Below are positions 20,033 through 28,755 of a stretch of DNA of 64,000 nt, piece by piece. The stretch is from Aestuariivirga sp. (GTDB lineage: Bacteria; Pseudomonadota; Alphaproteobacteria; Rhizobiales; Aestuariivirgaceae): assembly GCF_020252395.1 (NCBI RefSeq), contig NZ_JADCDB010000009.1, forward strand, positions 83,172-147,171, in the 5' to 3' direction. The first letter of the stretch is position 1, and each line of letters starts with the position of its first letter. Under the pieces are notes generated by a model, which worked only from the letters and a program-made list of their open reading frames with translations, ran no database searches and was not told where the DNA came from. Position numbers and translations under genes: made by a program.

Positions 20033-20803
20033 TCACGCCGCGTCACTCAAATTCGGGTCCGTCTTGGCGCCGGTGATGTAGGCCACCACCTCCTCGCCCG
20101 TCGTCTCGCTCTTCTTCAGCTTCGCCGCGATGCGGCCGCGGCGGAACACCACGATGCGGTCCGCGAGGTCGAAGACCTGGCGCATGTTGTGCGAGATCAG
20201 GATCAAGGGTTCGCCATTCTGCTTGATGGTGCGGATGATGTTTTCGACCTGCGCAGTCTCGGCGACGCCAAGTGCCGCCGTCGGCTCGTCCATGATGATG
20301 AGCTTCGAGGGGAAGGTGGCGGTGCGGGCAATCGCCACGCATTGCCGCTGCCCGCCGGACATGTGGCGGATGGTGGAGGAAAGATTGGGAATCTTCACCG
20401 CCGTCTTTTCCAGCGCCTTGCGGGTTGCCTCGCGCATCCCCTTGCGGTCCAGAATCGAAAAAGGCCCGAGGTTGAACCTGATTTTCTCGCGCCCGAGGAA
20501 CAGGTTCGACGGTACGTCGAGATCGTCGGCCAGTGCGAGATTCTGAAACACCGCCTCGATCCCCGCCTCGCGCGCCTCCAGCGGCGACTGGAAATTCACT
20601 TCCCGGCCGAGGAAAATGATCTTGCCGCGTGACGGGATCTCGACGCCGGTGATCTGGCGCACGAAAGTTGATTTGCCCGCGCCATTGTCGCCCATGATGG
20701 CCACATGTTCGCCCTTGCGGAGCTCGAAACTCGCCCCTTCCAGCGCCTGCACGCCGGCATAATGCTTGGTCAGGCCTTCGGTCTTGAGGACGATTTCAGA
20801 CAT
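20033..20803 (-). CDS. Sugar ABC transporter ATP-binding protein (FrcA/RbsA-like, single domain)
   Basis: 256 residues. Walker A GDNGAGKST, signature MSGGQRQ, Walker B KLIIMDEPTAA and switch His in ISHNMRQVF are all intact. It has a single nucleotide-binding domain, unlike the double-domain RbsA. It energises import by the permease encoded 3 bp upstream. The operon order is binding protein, permease, ATPase, PanB-like enzyme. Confidence 0.92.
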   Translation of the reverse strand: MSEIVLKTEGLTKHYAGVQALEGASFELRKGEHVAIMGDNGAGKSTFVRQITGVEIPSRGKIIFLGREVNFQSPLEAREAGIEAVFQNLALADDLDVPSNLFLGREKIRFNLGPFSILDRKGMREATRKALEKTAVKIPNLSSTIRHMSGGQRQCVAIARTATFPSKLIIMDEPTAALGVAETAQVENIIRTIKQNGEPLILISHNMRQVFDLADRIVVFRRGRIAAKLKKSETTGEEVVAYITGAKTDPNLSDAA

Positions 20804-20806
20804 GTG

Positions 20807-21898
20807 TCAGGCCCTCTGGCTGCGGCGGCGCTGCCGCCATTGATCGAGCACCACGGCGCCCACGATGATCGCCCCCTTCACCATCTCCTGATAGTAAGCA
20901 TCGAGCCGCAGGAAGGTGAAGCCGGAGATGATGACGCCGAAGATCAGCGCCCCCAGCACGGTGCCGATGATCGACCCCCTGCCGCCAGCTAGCGAGATGC
21001 CGCCGATCACCGCCATGGCGATGGCGTCAAGCTCATACATCACGCCCATACCCGCCTGGGCGGTAAGGTTCTTGGAGCTCAGCACGATGGCCGCCACCGA
21101 GGCGAGGATGCCGGCAATCGCATAGACCAACACCTTGTGGTGCTCCACCTTGATGCCGGTGATGCGCGCGGCCTCCTCGTTGGAGCCGATGGCGTAGCAG
21201 TGCTTGCCGTATTTCGTGTAGGTCAGGATCAGCTGGAACAGTATGGCCAGCGCCACGAAGATGAACACCGGGTTCATGCCCTGCCCGATCGCCGCATAGC
21301 TGTCGGTGGGAAACGAGATCGGGTTGCCCTTGGACCACCAGCGCGCCAGGCCGCGCGCCGCCACCATCATGCCGAGTGTGGCGATGAAGGGCGGGATCTT
21401 CGTATAGGCGATCAGCGTGCCGTTGATCAGGCCCGCGGCGAGGCCGCAGCCGAGGCCCACCAGCACCGGCACGATCACGGGGAGGTCGAGCCAGCCTTCC
21501 GCCGCGAATATGGCCTTGGGGTTCGGGTTGCCGTTCACCAGCGCGACCTGCGCGAAGGACATGGCGATCATCGCGGTGGCGCCGACGATGGAGCCTGAGG
21601 AGAGGTCGATGCCGCCGGTGATTATCACCTGGGTGACGCCGATGGCGATGATGCCAACGATCGACACCTGCAGGATGATGATCTGCAGCCGCTGCTCGTT
21701 GAAGAAGCCGGGCACGCCCTCGCGCGTGTTGAACAGAAAGCTTTCGCCCAGGAGCAGCCGCCCGAGGATCTCGAAGGCGGCGACGATGAGCACCAGCGCC
21801 AGCAGGATGTTCAGTTCATTGGGCCAGGCCCGGCGCTTTGCATCATATTCCAGGCCGCCAATGCCCGCTTCGGGTTTCGCCAACACGTCCTCCGTCAA
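20807..21898 (-). CDS. Sugar ABC transporter permease (RbsC/FrcC-like)
   Basis: 363 residues with about nine or ten membrane spans. The RbsC-type segments GVTQVIITGGIDLSSGSIVG, IPPFIATLGMMVAARGLA and VIGGISLAGGRGSIIGTVLGA are present. The last includes the EAA-like loop GG.SLAGG. The N-terminal 30 residues (EAGIGGLEYDAKRRAWPNE) are cytoplasmic. It forms the membrane channel of the importer, with the ATPase gene 3 bp downstream. Confidence 0.92.
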   Translation of the reverse strand: MTEDVLAKPEAGIGGLEYDAKRRAWPNELNILLALVLIVAAFEILGRLLLGESFLFNTREGVPGFFNEQRLQIIILQVSIVGIIAIGVTQVIITGGIDLSSGSIVGATAMIAMSFAQVALVNGNPNPKAIFAAEGWLDLPVIVPVLVGLGCGLAAGLINGTLIAYTKIPPFIATLGMMVAARGLARWWSKGNPISFPTDSYAAIGQGMNPVFIFVALAILFQLILTYTKYGKHCYAIGSNEEAARITGIKVEHHKVLVYAIAGILASVAAIVLSSKNLTAQAGMGVMYELDAIAMAVIGGISLAGGRGSIIGTVLGALIFGVIISGFTFLRLDAYYQEMVKGAIIVGAVVLDQWRQRRRSQRA

Positions 21899-21923
21899 TC
21901 ACAAGGCCCAGCGCAGCCATGGG

Positions 21924-21949
21924 TTTCCCCTCCCCCGTGGGGAGGGAAA
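21924..21949 (-). promoter_or_regulatory. Hairpin between binding-protein and permease genes
   Basis: A GC-rich hairpin (TTTCCC, bulge, TCCCC / GGGGA, GGGAAA, with a CGT loop) lies in the 111-bp gap between the substrate-binding protein and permease. Such hairpins commonly protect the highly expressed binding-protein mRNA or attenuate read-through; that is inferred here. Confidence 0.5.
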
Positions 21950-22009
21950 GTCCGCGTGGTGAGATTGAAAGCGGGGCAACACTCCTCATGCCGCCCCGCC
22001 CCGCCAGTG

Positions 22010-22957
22010 TCAGTTCTTCTTCAGGAACTTGTCGATGTTGGCAGGCGTCACAAGCTGGAAGGGGATGTAGACTTTCTTGTCCACCTTCTCGCCCTTGGAC
22101 AGCTTGATGGCGGCATCGAGCGCGCCTGCCCCCTGGCCTGCCGCGTCCTGGAACACGGTGGCATCGAGGTCGCCCGCCTGCATGGCGGCAAGCGCGTCCT
22201 GCGTGGCGTCAACACCGCCCACCACGACATTCTTCATGTCGATATTGGCGGCCTTCATGGCCTGAATGGCGCCGATGGCCATTTCGTCGTTGTTGGCGAT
22301 CACCGCGTCGAAGGGCTTGCCGGCCGAGATCCAGTTGGTCATCAGGCTCTGGGCCTGGTCACGCGACCAATTGGCGGTCTGCTCGTCGATGATGTTGAGC
22401 GTCACGGCGCATTTGCCGTTGGCGATAACATCGTGGATGTCCTTTGTGCGCTGTACGGCGGCCTGATTGGAGAGCTCGCCCATCATCACATAGACCTGGG
22501 CATTGTCCTTGCCGGCTTCCTTCAGCAGGCGGCAGACCTCGATGGTCTCAAGCGTGCCGGACTCTTCCTCGTTGGAGGCGACGAAGGCTTGGTTGTCGGG
22601 CAGCGTGTCGACATTGATCGGCTGGCGGTTCACATAGACCAGCGGGATGTTGGCGGCCTTGGCGGCGTCCGTCATCGCCTGGGTGGCGGAAGTATCGACC
22701 GGGTTGACGATGATCGCGGCAACGCCGGAGGCGGCGAAGTTCTTGATCTGGTCGAGCTGCTTGGCCACGTCGTTCTGTGCGTCCTCGACCTGCAGTTCGA
22801 CGCCCTCCATGCCCTTGGCCTGCGCGATCATTCCGTTCCTCAGCACGGTGAGGAAATTGTCGTCGAACAGCGCCATCGAAACGCCGATCTTGGTGCCGGC
22901 CATGGCCGAGCTCGACATCAGAGCCGCCATCGCCAGTGCAAGGAATGTCTTCTTCAT
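22010..22957 (-). CDS. Periplasmic sugar-binding protein (RbsB/MocB-like, LacI-fold)
   Basis: 315 residues with a clear signal peptide (MKKTFLALAMAALMSSSAMAG). The periplasmic-binding-protein-1 fold is shown by IGVSMALFDDNFLTVLRNGM, AAIIVNPVDTSAT, IPLVYVNRQP, DAVIANNDEMAIGAIQAM and VVGGVDATQDALAA. It captures a sugar or polyol for the adjoining importer. First gene of the operon. MocB of the rhizopine system belongs to the same family, but ligand identity cannot be read from the sequence. Confidence 0.92.
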   Translation of the reverse strand: MKKTFLALAMAALMSSSAMAGTKIGVSMALFDDNFLTVLRNGMIAQAKGMEGVELQVEDAQNDVAKQLDQIKNFAASGVAAIIVNPVDTSATQAMTDAAKAANIPLVYVNRQPINVDTLPDNQAFVASNEEESGTLETIEVCRLLKEAGKDNAQVYVMMGELSNQAAVQRTKDIHDVIANGKCAVTLNIIDEQTANWSRDQAQSLMTNWISAGKPFDAVIANNDEMAIGAIQAMKAANIDMKNVVVGGVDATQDALAAMQAGDLDATVFQDAAGQGAGALDAAIKLSKGEKVDKKVYIPFQLVTPANIDKFLKKN

Positions 22958-23580
22958 GTGTCGGGTCCTCCCTCATGGAGCGTCCGGTGGCGCCCCTGGT
23001 TGCCGGAACCCCGTCCGCCGCGGGGCAAAGTCTCATTCGAACGGGGAGGGTTGAACGGCCAAGCGGCGGTCAGCCCGCCTCGTGCGCCGGTCGGTCGGTC
23101 CTCCCATTTCTTCCCGGCGCTCTTGTGTGGCGCCTCGCCATCCCGCGGATGGAACGTTTGGAGCATTCGTTTCAAACGCTGAACAAGAATTCCATCAGCC
23201 GGGCGGCGGAGTCAAGGATGCAGGGGCATGACGGCAGAAACCTTTCATGTTCTATCCGCATCGCAGGCCAGCGCCTGGTGGACGATCAGAGACTTTCACG
23301 AACAACCAACGTGGCCGTTGCGCCGGGAATCGACCGCAACTTGAGCGGTTCGTTGCGGCGGCGGCCACCACGCGCAGCGCCGTGTCTTCGCGCCCGGGGA
23401 GGCGGTGGCAACGCTGACGCCTGCCGCCTGCGCCCGGTCCTGAATGGTGGGACGTTTAACCGCCGGAAACGGGATTATCCCATCAGGCGGAATGATGCAA
23501 TCTGATGATTTTCATCATGGAACACTTGTTCCAATCGTTCGCCGAAGTTAGGTTTCTGATAGGACTCCACCGAACACGAC
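22958..23580. other. Divergent control region between sugar importer and desaturase-like gene
   Basis: A 623-bp gap with no convincing gene. It should hold the promoters of both the ABC operon (left) and the mocD/mocE-like pair (right). Two palindromes lie at 23503-23532, described separately. The size and divergent layout suggest room for a regulator-binding region. Confidence 0.5.
23503..23532. promoter_or_regulatory. Two adjacent palindromes, candidate operators
   Basis: TGATGA-TTT-TCATCA (23503-23517) is followed after 1 bp by GGAACA-CT-TGTTCC (23519-23532). Both are perfect 6-bp half-site dyads, 49 bp upstream of the desaturase-like gene. They look like binding sites for dimeric regulators; no regulator gene is visible in the neighbourhood. 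Confidence 0.5.
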
Positions 23581-24663
23581 ATGGACAGCCCGATGGACAG
23601 CTCCCTGCCGACGCCCCACGACTACAGCCTCACCGGCCCTTCGAGCCGCTATGCGCTGGAACATGGCCTCGCCAATGCCGAATGGTACCGCGCCCCTATC
23701 CCGCGGGGGAAGATGAAGGAGCTGATGAAGCGCTCCGACGGCCCGGCGATCCGCGACACCATCATCTGGATCGCCGCCTTCATCGTCACGGGCGGCCTCG
23801 CCTTCCACTTCTGGCCCACGGCATGGTGTATTCCCTTCTTCCTTGCCTATGGCGTGCTCTATGGCTCGTCCACCGACTCGCGCTGGCACGAGTGTGGCCA
23901 TGGCACGGCCTTCAAGACGGCCTGGATGAACGACGTGGTCTACCAGCTCGCCTGCTTCATGATCATGCGCGAACCCACCGTCTGGCGCTGGAGCCACACG
24001 CGCCACCATACCGACACCATCATCGTCGGCCGCGACCCGGAGGTGGCCGTGATGCGCCCCACCGTGGTGCTCAGGGTGATTCTGATGTTCTTCGGCGTGC
24101 CGCAGGTGTGGGGCGCCATCAAGAGCATGGTCCGCCACGCCATGGGGCGGCTGTCGCCTGACGAGGCGGACTACATTCCGGAGATGGAGCGCGCCAAGGT
24201 CTATCGCACCGCGCGCATCTGGCTCGTCATCCACCTCGCCATCATCGCCTTCTCGATTTATGTGGGATCGATCCTGCCCATGCTCTTCGTGGGGCCGCTC
24301 CCAACGATGTATGGCGCGTGGCTGCACATCGTCACCGGACTCACCCAGCATGCGGGCCTGCCGGAGAATGTGCTGGATCACCGCCTCAACTGCCGCACCG
24401 TCTACATGAACCCGGTGATGCGCTTCATCTACTGGAACATGAACTATCACATCGAACACCACATGTTCCCCATGGTGCCTTATCACCGCCTGCCTGAGCT
24501 GCATGAGGCGATGAAGCCCTATTGCCCGCCACCGTACCCCTCGACCATCGCCGCCTATGCCGAGATCATCCCGGCCATCATCCGGCAGATCCGCGAGCCC
24601 GGCTGGTCGATCGAACGCCCCATCCCGCGCGACCATCCCGCGCATGCCGTGCCTGCCGAGTAA
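23581..24663 (+). CDS. Membrane fatty-acid-desaturase-family oxygenase (MocD-like)
   Basis: 360 residues. The three histidine boxes of the diiron membrane desaturase/hydroxylase family are present: HECGHG, HTRHH and HIEHH. Hydrophobic pairs lie around residues 55-95 and 215-250. The Rieske ferredoxin gene that follows 6 bp later matches the mocD-mocE arrangement of rhizopine catabolism, in which the pair with a reductase removes an O-methyl group from 3-O-methyl-scyllo-inosamine. Here it may hydroxylate or demethylate a related substrate imported by the divergent transporter (inference). No reductase gene is adjacent. Confidence 0.86.
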   Translation: MDSPMDSSLPTPHDYSLTGPSSRYALEHGLANAEWYRAPIPRGKMKELMKRSDGPAIRDTIIWIAAFIVTGGLAFHFWPTAWCIPFFLAYGVLYGSSTDSRWHECGHGTAFKTAWMNDVVYQLACFMIMREPTVWRWSHTRHHTDTIIVGRDPEVAVMRPTVVLRVILMFFGVPQVWGAIKSMVRHAMGRLSPDEADYIPEMERAKVYRTARIWLVIHLAIIAFSIYVGSILPMLFVGPLPTMYGAWLHIVTGLTQHAGLPENVLDHRLNCRTVYMNPVMRFIYWNMNYHIEHHMFPMVPYHRLPELHEAMKPYCPPPYPSTIAAYAEIIPAIIRQIREPGWSIERPIPRDHPAHAVPAE

Positions 24664-24669
24664 GCGGAG

Positions 24670-24993
24670 ATGGATAAAATGCCCAACTGGATTGCCGCCT
24701 GCAACATCGGCGACATCGAGCCTGAGGACGTGATGCGCTTCGACCATGGCGGCCGCACCTTCGCCATCTACCGTTCGCCGGACGACGAATACTACGCCAC
24801 CGACGGGTTGTGCACGCATGAGAAGATTCACCTCGCTGACGGCCTCGTCATGGGCAACATCATCGAATGCCCCAAGCATAACGGCCGATTCGACTACCGC
24901 ACGGGCGAGGCCAAGGGAGCGCCCGTCTGCGTGAACCTCAAGGTCTATGAGGTGAAGCGCGAAGGCGGCAAGGTGATGATCGACGTGGGCTGA
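24670..24993 (+). CDS. mocE: MocE-like Rieske 2Fe-2S ferredoxin
   Basis: 107 residues. The Rieske ligands are CTHEKIH and CPKHNGRFD (CxH...CxxH), with DGLVMGNIIECPKHNGRF typical of MocE. It passes electrons to the diiron oxygenase encoded just upstream, itself reduced by a ferredoxin reductase not seen here. An alternative ATG lies at 24679. It is the last gene of the two-gene unit. Confidence 0.92.
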   Translation: MDKMPNWIAACNIGDIEPEDVMRFDHGGRTFAIYRSPDDEYYATDGLCTHEKIHLADGLVMGNIIECPKHNGRFDYRTGEAKGAPVCVNLKVYEVKREGGKVMIDVG

Positions 24994-25365
24994 GGGCGAG
25001 ACCCACCAACCCCAGGAACAAGAACCTTGTCTCCGCTCCGGCGATCGAGCGGATGGCCGCTGAAGGCATCGCCATCCGCCACTTCTGTCCAACGGCTTTC
25101 CGTCAGGCTCCGGCTTCGCCGGCCTCTCGCCGGGCGCCTGGATTCATCCGGCGAATCGGCCCCATGGCAGGTCTTGCCGGGCGGCTGCCCCCGCGAAAAC
25201 GGCCGGAAATATCGCCCGGCGGGAGTTGACCGGCGCACCGGGCCATGGCGGCCCCGTCGCGGCTCCCCAAGTAGCGATTGACTTTCTTGACCTAAGGCTG
25301 CTTTTATCACGCCTGCGGCGGCCGAACGTTTCGGATGCCCCCTACTATGAAAGCGAGAACATAAT
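24994..25365. other. Intergenic region with long cold-shock leader
   Basis: A 372-bp gap. No gene-like frame is recognised. The distal part probably carries the promoter and untranslated leader of the cold-shock gene; several GC-rich dyads (for example around 25120-25160) could fold. Confidence 0.4.
25278..25307 (+). promoter_or_regulatory. Possible promoter of the cold-shock gene
   Basis: TTGACT (25278-25283) and TTTTAT (25302-25307) are separated by 18 bp, giving a leader of about 50 nt before the TTG start. Sequence match only. Confidence 0.35.
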
Positions 25366-25575
25366 TTGGCTACAGGCAAGGTTAAGTGGTTCAACGAGAC
25401 CAAGGGTTACGGCTTCATCGCGCCGGATGACGGCTCGAAGGACGTCTTCGTTCACATCAGCGCCGTGGAACGCGCCGGTCTGCGTTCGCTCAAGGAAAAC
25501 CAGGCGGTTTCCTTCGAGCTGGTGACGGATCGCCGCTCGGGCAAGCAGTCCGCCGATCAGCTGCGCGCTCTCTGA
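25366..25575 (+). CDS. Cold-shock protein (CspA family)
   Basis: 69 residues, a single cold-shock domain. The RNP motifs are [10 protein letters not shown] and [10 protein letters not shown]. It starts with TTG, preceded by GCGAG. Such proteins bind single-stranded RNA or DNA and melt structure at low temperature or in stationary phase. A near-identical paralogue lies at 60538. The lysine-rich HTH gene follows after 11 bp and is likely co-transcribed. Confidence 0.95.
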   Translation: MATGKVKWFNETKGYGFIAPDDGSKDVFVHISAVERAGLRSLKENQAVSFELVTDRRSGKQSADQLRAL

Positions 25576-25586
25576 GCCGCGGTTTG

Positions 25587-25856
25587 ATGGCCAAGAAGGC
25601 GAAGAAGAAGGTTGCCGCGAAAGCGGCAACCCGCATCAAGAAGACCAAAAAGGCTATTGCCGTGAAATCGGTCAAGGCCAGAAAACCTGCTGCGAAGAAG
25701 GCGCCCCGCAAGGCGGCCCGCCGCAGCGCGGCCGAGGTCGCCAAGTTGCGCAAGGCGGTGATCGCCGGATTGAAGTCCGGCAAATCCGCCGAGGCAGTTG
25801 CACAGCAGCTGGGGATCTCGCGTCCGTATCTCTACCGTCTGAACAGCAGCGGTTAA
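25587..25856 (+). CDS. Lysine/alanine-rich basic protein with C-terminal helix-turn-helix
   Basis: 89 residues. Residues 1-50 are histone H1-like: repeated Lys/Ala/Arg (AKKAKKKVAAKAATRIKK). Residues 50-89 form a resolvase-type helix-turn-helix (AVIAGLKSGKSAEAVAQQLGISRPYLYRL). It may be a nucleoid-associated protein or a small regulator. It is in an apparent operon with a cold-shock gene, which suggests a shared stress role (inference). The ATG at 25587 immediately follows an in-frame TTG. Confidence 0.7.
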   Translation: MAKKAKKKVAAKAATRIKKTKKAIAVKSVKARKPAAKKAPRKAARRSAAEVAKLRKAVIAGLKSGKSAEAVAQQLGISRPYLYRLNSSG

Positions 25857-25901
25857 GCGGCGGGGTCCGGTCCAGATCATTGGAATGACGATCTTTGCAG
25901 C

Positions 25902-25921
25902 GCGCCCCGGAAACGGGGCGC
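25902..25921. terminator. Hairpin between convergent HTH gene and ynfA-like gene
   Basis: A perfect 8-bp stem GCGCCCCG/CGGGGCGC closes on a GAAA tetraloop, lacking a long T run. It probably serves as a bidirectional transcript end. Confidence 0.55.
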
Positions 25922-25939
25922 ATTGCTGTCCGCAGGCCC

Positions 25940-26260
25940 TCAACCGCGTTGCGGCAGCAAGATGATGGCGCTTCCGGCGAGGCAGACGGCCATGCCGATC
26001 AGGTCCCACCGGTCTGGCCGTTGGCCTTCGGCCAGCCACAGCCACAGAATCGAACCCGCAATATAGATGCCGCCATAGGCGGCATAGGCACGCCCTGCCG
26101 CTGCGCTGGGCGCCAGCGTAAGCAGATAAGCGAAGAGGGCAAGCGAGGCCATGCCGGGCAACAGCCACCAGGCGGGCTTGTCGAGCCTTGCCCAAGCCCA
26201 GAAGGCGAAGCAGCCGGCAATCTCCCCCAGCGCCGCCGCGGCATAGATGACGTAGACCAT
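25940..26260 (-). CDS. YnfA/UPF0060 family membrane protein
   Basis: 106 residues with four membrane spans. The N-terminus [20 protein letters not shown] and the middle [20 protein letters not shown] are diagnostic for YnfA, a small-multidrug-resistance-like family. Transport function is poorly defined. I prefer the ATG at 26260; a start at 26275 would add five residues. Confidence 0.92.
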   Translation of the reverse strand: MVYVIYAAAALGEIAGCFAFWAWARLDKPAWWLLPGMASLALFAYLLTLAPSAAAGRAYAAYGGIYIAGSILWLWLAEGQRPDRWDLIGMAVCLAGSAIILLPQRG

Positions 26261-26310
26261 CACTTGTTCTCTCATGCCCGTGGAGAGGATTCAATCCAGC
26301 CCCCGCAGCC

Positions 26311-27288
26311 TCAGGGCAGCGCGCCAGGCTGGAAAAGATCGGAGAGGTCGTTTGCGCTCTTCACGGTATCGAGCTCCGGCAAGCCGAAAATCCGGCCGAT
26401 GGTCTTCACCAGCGCGCGGTGGGAATAGGCAGCCTTTCCCACATAGCCTTCCTTCACGCCCGCACCCGCTGCATAGAAAGGCAGCTTGAGGCCGCGCTTG
26501 CCCTCGTCCCACACCACGAAGACGACCGCCCGGTTGGTCTCCGCCCAGTCGATGACCGGCGGCAGGAAGCCCTTCAGAAAATCATCGCCCTGCCGCACGT
26601 CGTTGCCGCGGCAGCCTGGAGCTCCGTGCATGTCGTTGCACAGGTTGGGGGTGATGAAGACGTAGCTCGCGAGCTTGCCGGCCTTCATGTCGGCCATGAA
26701 CTGCCCGAGCTCGCGCGTATGCTCGATGCAATGTGCATTGTCCTCCGCGGGCGGTGCGCCGGCAACGTCGGCGAAATAGACGAAGGGATTGTGCTTGGCC
26801 GCATAAAGTCCGGCGCTGTGCACCGGGCAGGCGCCGGTGGTCCTGGGGTCGATTCCCTGCTGGTAGGTCATCCAGCTCACCGGGGGCGTTGCCGTTTCCA
26901 TCTGGGCGGTGAGATGCTCCGGGCTCTTCGTCCAGTTGGACTGGCCGGAGAAATAACGGCAGGGCTTGGCCGGATCGTTGTCGCAAGTGAAGGTGGTGTC
27001 GGCGAACTTGTTGGTGCCCGCCTCCATGGCGATGTAGTGCGGCTGGCTGTTATAGGCCGGGAGCTCGTCCGTGAAGTTCAGCGCCCGCGCGGCCTTCCTG
27101 GCCAGCTCGCCGTTGAGATAGGGCGCGTCCTTCACATTGCCGTAAATGTAGCCGTGGCTCTTGTCGCCCGCCTTCCCGCCATCGGTGTTCTCCATGGCGA
27201 TGACGATGACGTGATTCGGCGCGGCGCAGGCGGGCATAGCGAGGCAAGCGAGGCAGGCGAGCGGGGCAAGAAACCGGATGATGCGCAT
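26311..27288 (-). CDS. Phosphoesterase-family (AcpA/PF04185-like) exported protein
   Basis: About 325 residues with a signal peptide (FLAPLACLACLAMPACA). HVIVIAMENTDGG is the N-terminal metal-site segment of the alkaline-phosphatase-superfamily phosphoesterases. FITPNLCNDMHG and VVFVVWDEGKRG give later metal ligands, and SHRALVKTIGRIFGLP is the conserved tail. Predicted to hydrolyse phosphate esters in the periplasm. It ends the normal chromosomal segment just left of the integrated island. Confidence 0.82.
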   Translation of the reverse strand: MRIIRFLAPLACLACLAMPACAAPNHVIVIAMENTDGGKAGDKSHGYIYGNVKDAPYLNGELARKAARALNFTDELPAYNSQPHYIAMEAGTNKFADTTFTCDNDPAKPCRYFSGQSNWTKSPEHLTAQMETATPPVSWMTYQQGIDPRTTGACPVHSAGLYAAKHNPFVYFADVAGAPPAEDNAHCIEHTRELGQFMADMKAGKLASYVFITPNLCNDMHGAPGCRGNDVRQGDDFLKGFLPPVIDWAETNRAVVFVVWDEGKRGLKLPFYAAGAGVKEGYVGKAAYSHRALVKTIGRIFGLPELDTVKSANDLSDLFQPGALP

Positions 27289-27318
27289 GTCGCGTGTCGC
27301 TGTCCTCAATGAAGTGGC

Positions 27319-27363
27319 TGGCGACCCCGGCAGGATTCGAACCTGCGACCTAGTGCTTAGAAG
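27319..27363 (-). tRNA. 3' half of a disrupted tRNA-Arg(TCT) gene
   Basis: Reads on the minus strand as the anticodon loop CTTCTAA, then GCACT (3' anticodon stem), variable loop, T-arm with TTCGAAT, acceptor CGGGGTC, discriminator G and encoded CCA. No matching 5' half precedes it. Joined with the fragment at 39578-39619 it makes a perfect tRNA-Arg. Not functional alone. Confidence 0.93.
27355..27363. repeat. Left attachment core (9 bp)
   Basis: GCTTAGAAG, identical to 39578-39586. The complement contains CTTCTAA, the 7-nt anticodon loop, which fits the 7-bp overlap exchanged by many tyrosine recombinases. Confidence 0.85.
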
Positions 27364-27528
27364 TCGTCACTTCCTACCCCTCCCCAGCCCTATTGTCAAC
27401 CCTAAACACTAGCTTTTTCAGTGCGTTGGCGCTATACATTCCCTAAACTGCCCTAACCTTCCCTATCCCCACGCGGTTCGGAAACGGTTCGTTGGCAGCG
27501 CAGCAGACGGTTCGCGGGAGGTGCAAAG

Positions 27529-28755
27529 ATGCCAGAGAAGCTCACTGAGGCAGCCATAAGGGCACTCAAGTTTGATGACAAGCCGGTTGTGGTCCGGGAT
27601 GCGAAGGTTGCGGGGCTCCTCGTGGCCGTCAACAAGGGCAGCAAGTCCTACAAGGTGCAGCGCGACCTTTGGCAGGGACAGCGCGGGCGCAAGAAGCTGG
27701 TCAAGACGGTTCGCCACACCCTCGGGACCACCGATGAGATGACACTTGATGAGGCGCGCTCCCGGGCCACCACCATCATCGAACAGATCAAGCGCGGCAT
27801 AGACCCGAATGCGCCTGCACCCGCCCCGGCGTCTGACGCTGGCACTTGGACAGTGCGCCGGATGTACGATGAGTATGCAGCGGACCTGAGGGCGCGCGAG
27901 TGTTCAGAGCGGACTATTGAGGGCATAGAGGAGCGGGTAAGCCGCTACCTCACAGCTTGGGCATCGCTGCCCGTTGCCGAGGTCAAGCGCAGCATGGCGC
28001 GCGAGGAGCACCGGCGCATCACGCGTGACCACGGCGCGACCTCTGCCAACAAGGCAATGCGTGACTTCCGCGCCGCGTACAACTTCGCAATGAAGGTTGT
28101 CGATGACCCGGACGCCCTGCCCGGCAACCCGGTTGAGGCCGTCACCTTCAACAAGGAGCGGGCGAGCAACCGCGTCATCATGCCGGATGAACTTCCCGAA
28201 TGGTGGAGGCGCGTTCAGGCCCTGCCCAACCCGCTGCGCCGCGACATGCACCTCCTCGGGCTCCTCTCTGGGCTGAGGCCCGGCACACTTGTCTCGCTCC
28301 GGCGCGAGTGGGTCAACCTGAGTGACAGGGCAATCTCAATCCCGCGCATGAAGTCGGGCCGGAGCTTTGACCTGCCACTGTCAGAGAAGATGGTTGAAGT
28401 GGTCCGCCATGCAATGGCCGCCGGAGAGGTCCTGTTTCCAAAGGCCCCTTGGCTGTTCCCAACGCGGTCAAGCATCACCAATGAGGTAATCGCAACGCAG
28501 GTTTGGAAGGAGAAGGCGCTGCCAAGCGAGACAGGTCACATACTCCGGCACACCTACCGCACCATTGCGCAGCGCGAGGCCATTGACCGCGTGAACGCGC
28601 GCCTGCTCCTTGACCATGCTGTGCCGGGCATTGACGGCGTGTACATCCACGAGCGGGCGCTGTTCGACACACTGCTTGTTGAGCAGGAGAAGATGAGCGC
28701 AGCAATCTTGAAGCTGCTCACAACAAAGGTCCGCAGAATCGAAGGGGAAGTTTAG
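27529..28755 (+). CDS. Site-specific tyrosine integrase of the element
   Basis: 408 residues. N-terminal arm domain (TEAAIRALKFDDKPVVVRDAK, the DUF4102-like integrase start), a central core-binding domain, and a catalytic domain with Arg in SGLRPGTLVSL, HILRHTYR (HxxR), and LLLDHAVPGIDGVYIHE carrying His and the nucleophile Tyr. It lies 165 bp inside the left attachment core and points into the element, the standard position. It catalyses integration at the tRNA-Arg anticodon loop. Confidence 0.95.
   Translation: MPEKLTEAAIRALKFDDKPVVVRDAKVAGLLVAVNKGSKSYKVQRDLWQGQRGRKKLVKTVRHTLGTTDEMTLDEARSRATTIIEQIKRGIDPNAPAPAPASDAGTWTVRRMYDEYAADLRARECSERTIEGIEERVSRYLTAWASLPVAEVKRSMAREEHRRITRDHGATSANKAMRDFRAAYNFAMKVVDDPDALPGNPVEAVTFNKERASNRVIMPDELPEWWRRVQALPNPLRRDMHLLGLLSGLRPGTLVSLRREWVNLSDRAISIPRMKSGRSFDLPLSEKMVEVVRHAMAAGEVLFPKAPWLFPTRSSITNEVIATQVWKEKALPSETGHILRHTYRTIAQREAIDRVNARLLLDHAVPGIDGVYIHERALFDTLLVEQEKMSAAILKLLTTKVRRIEGEV

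Noticed and set aside
27319..27363. Reading the left fragment as a normal functional tRNA-Arg
   Set aside because: The 5' anticodon stem, D-arm and acceptor 5' strand are missing; they are found 12 kb away.
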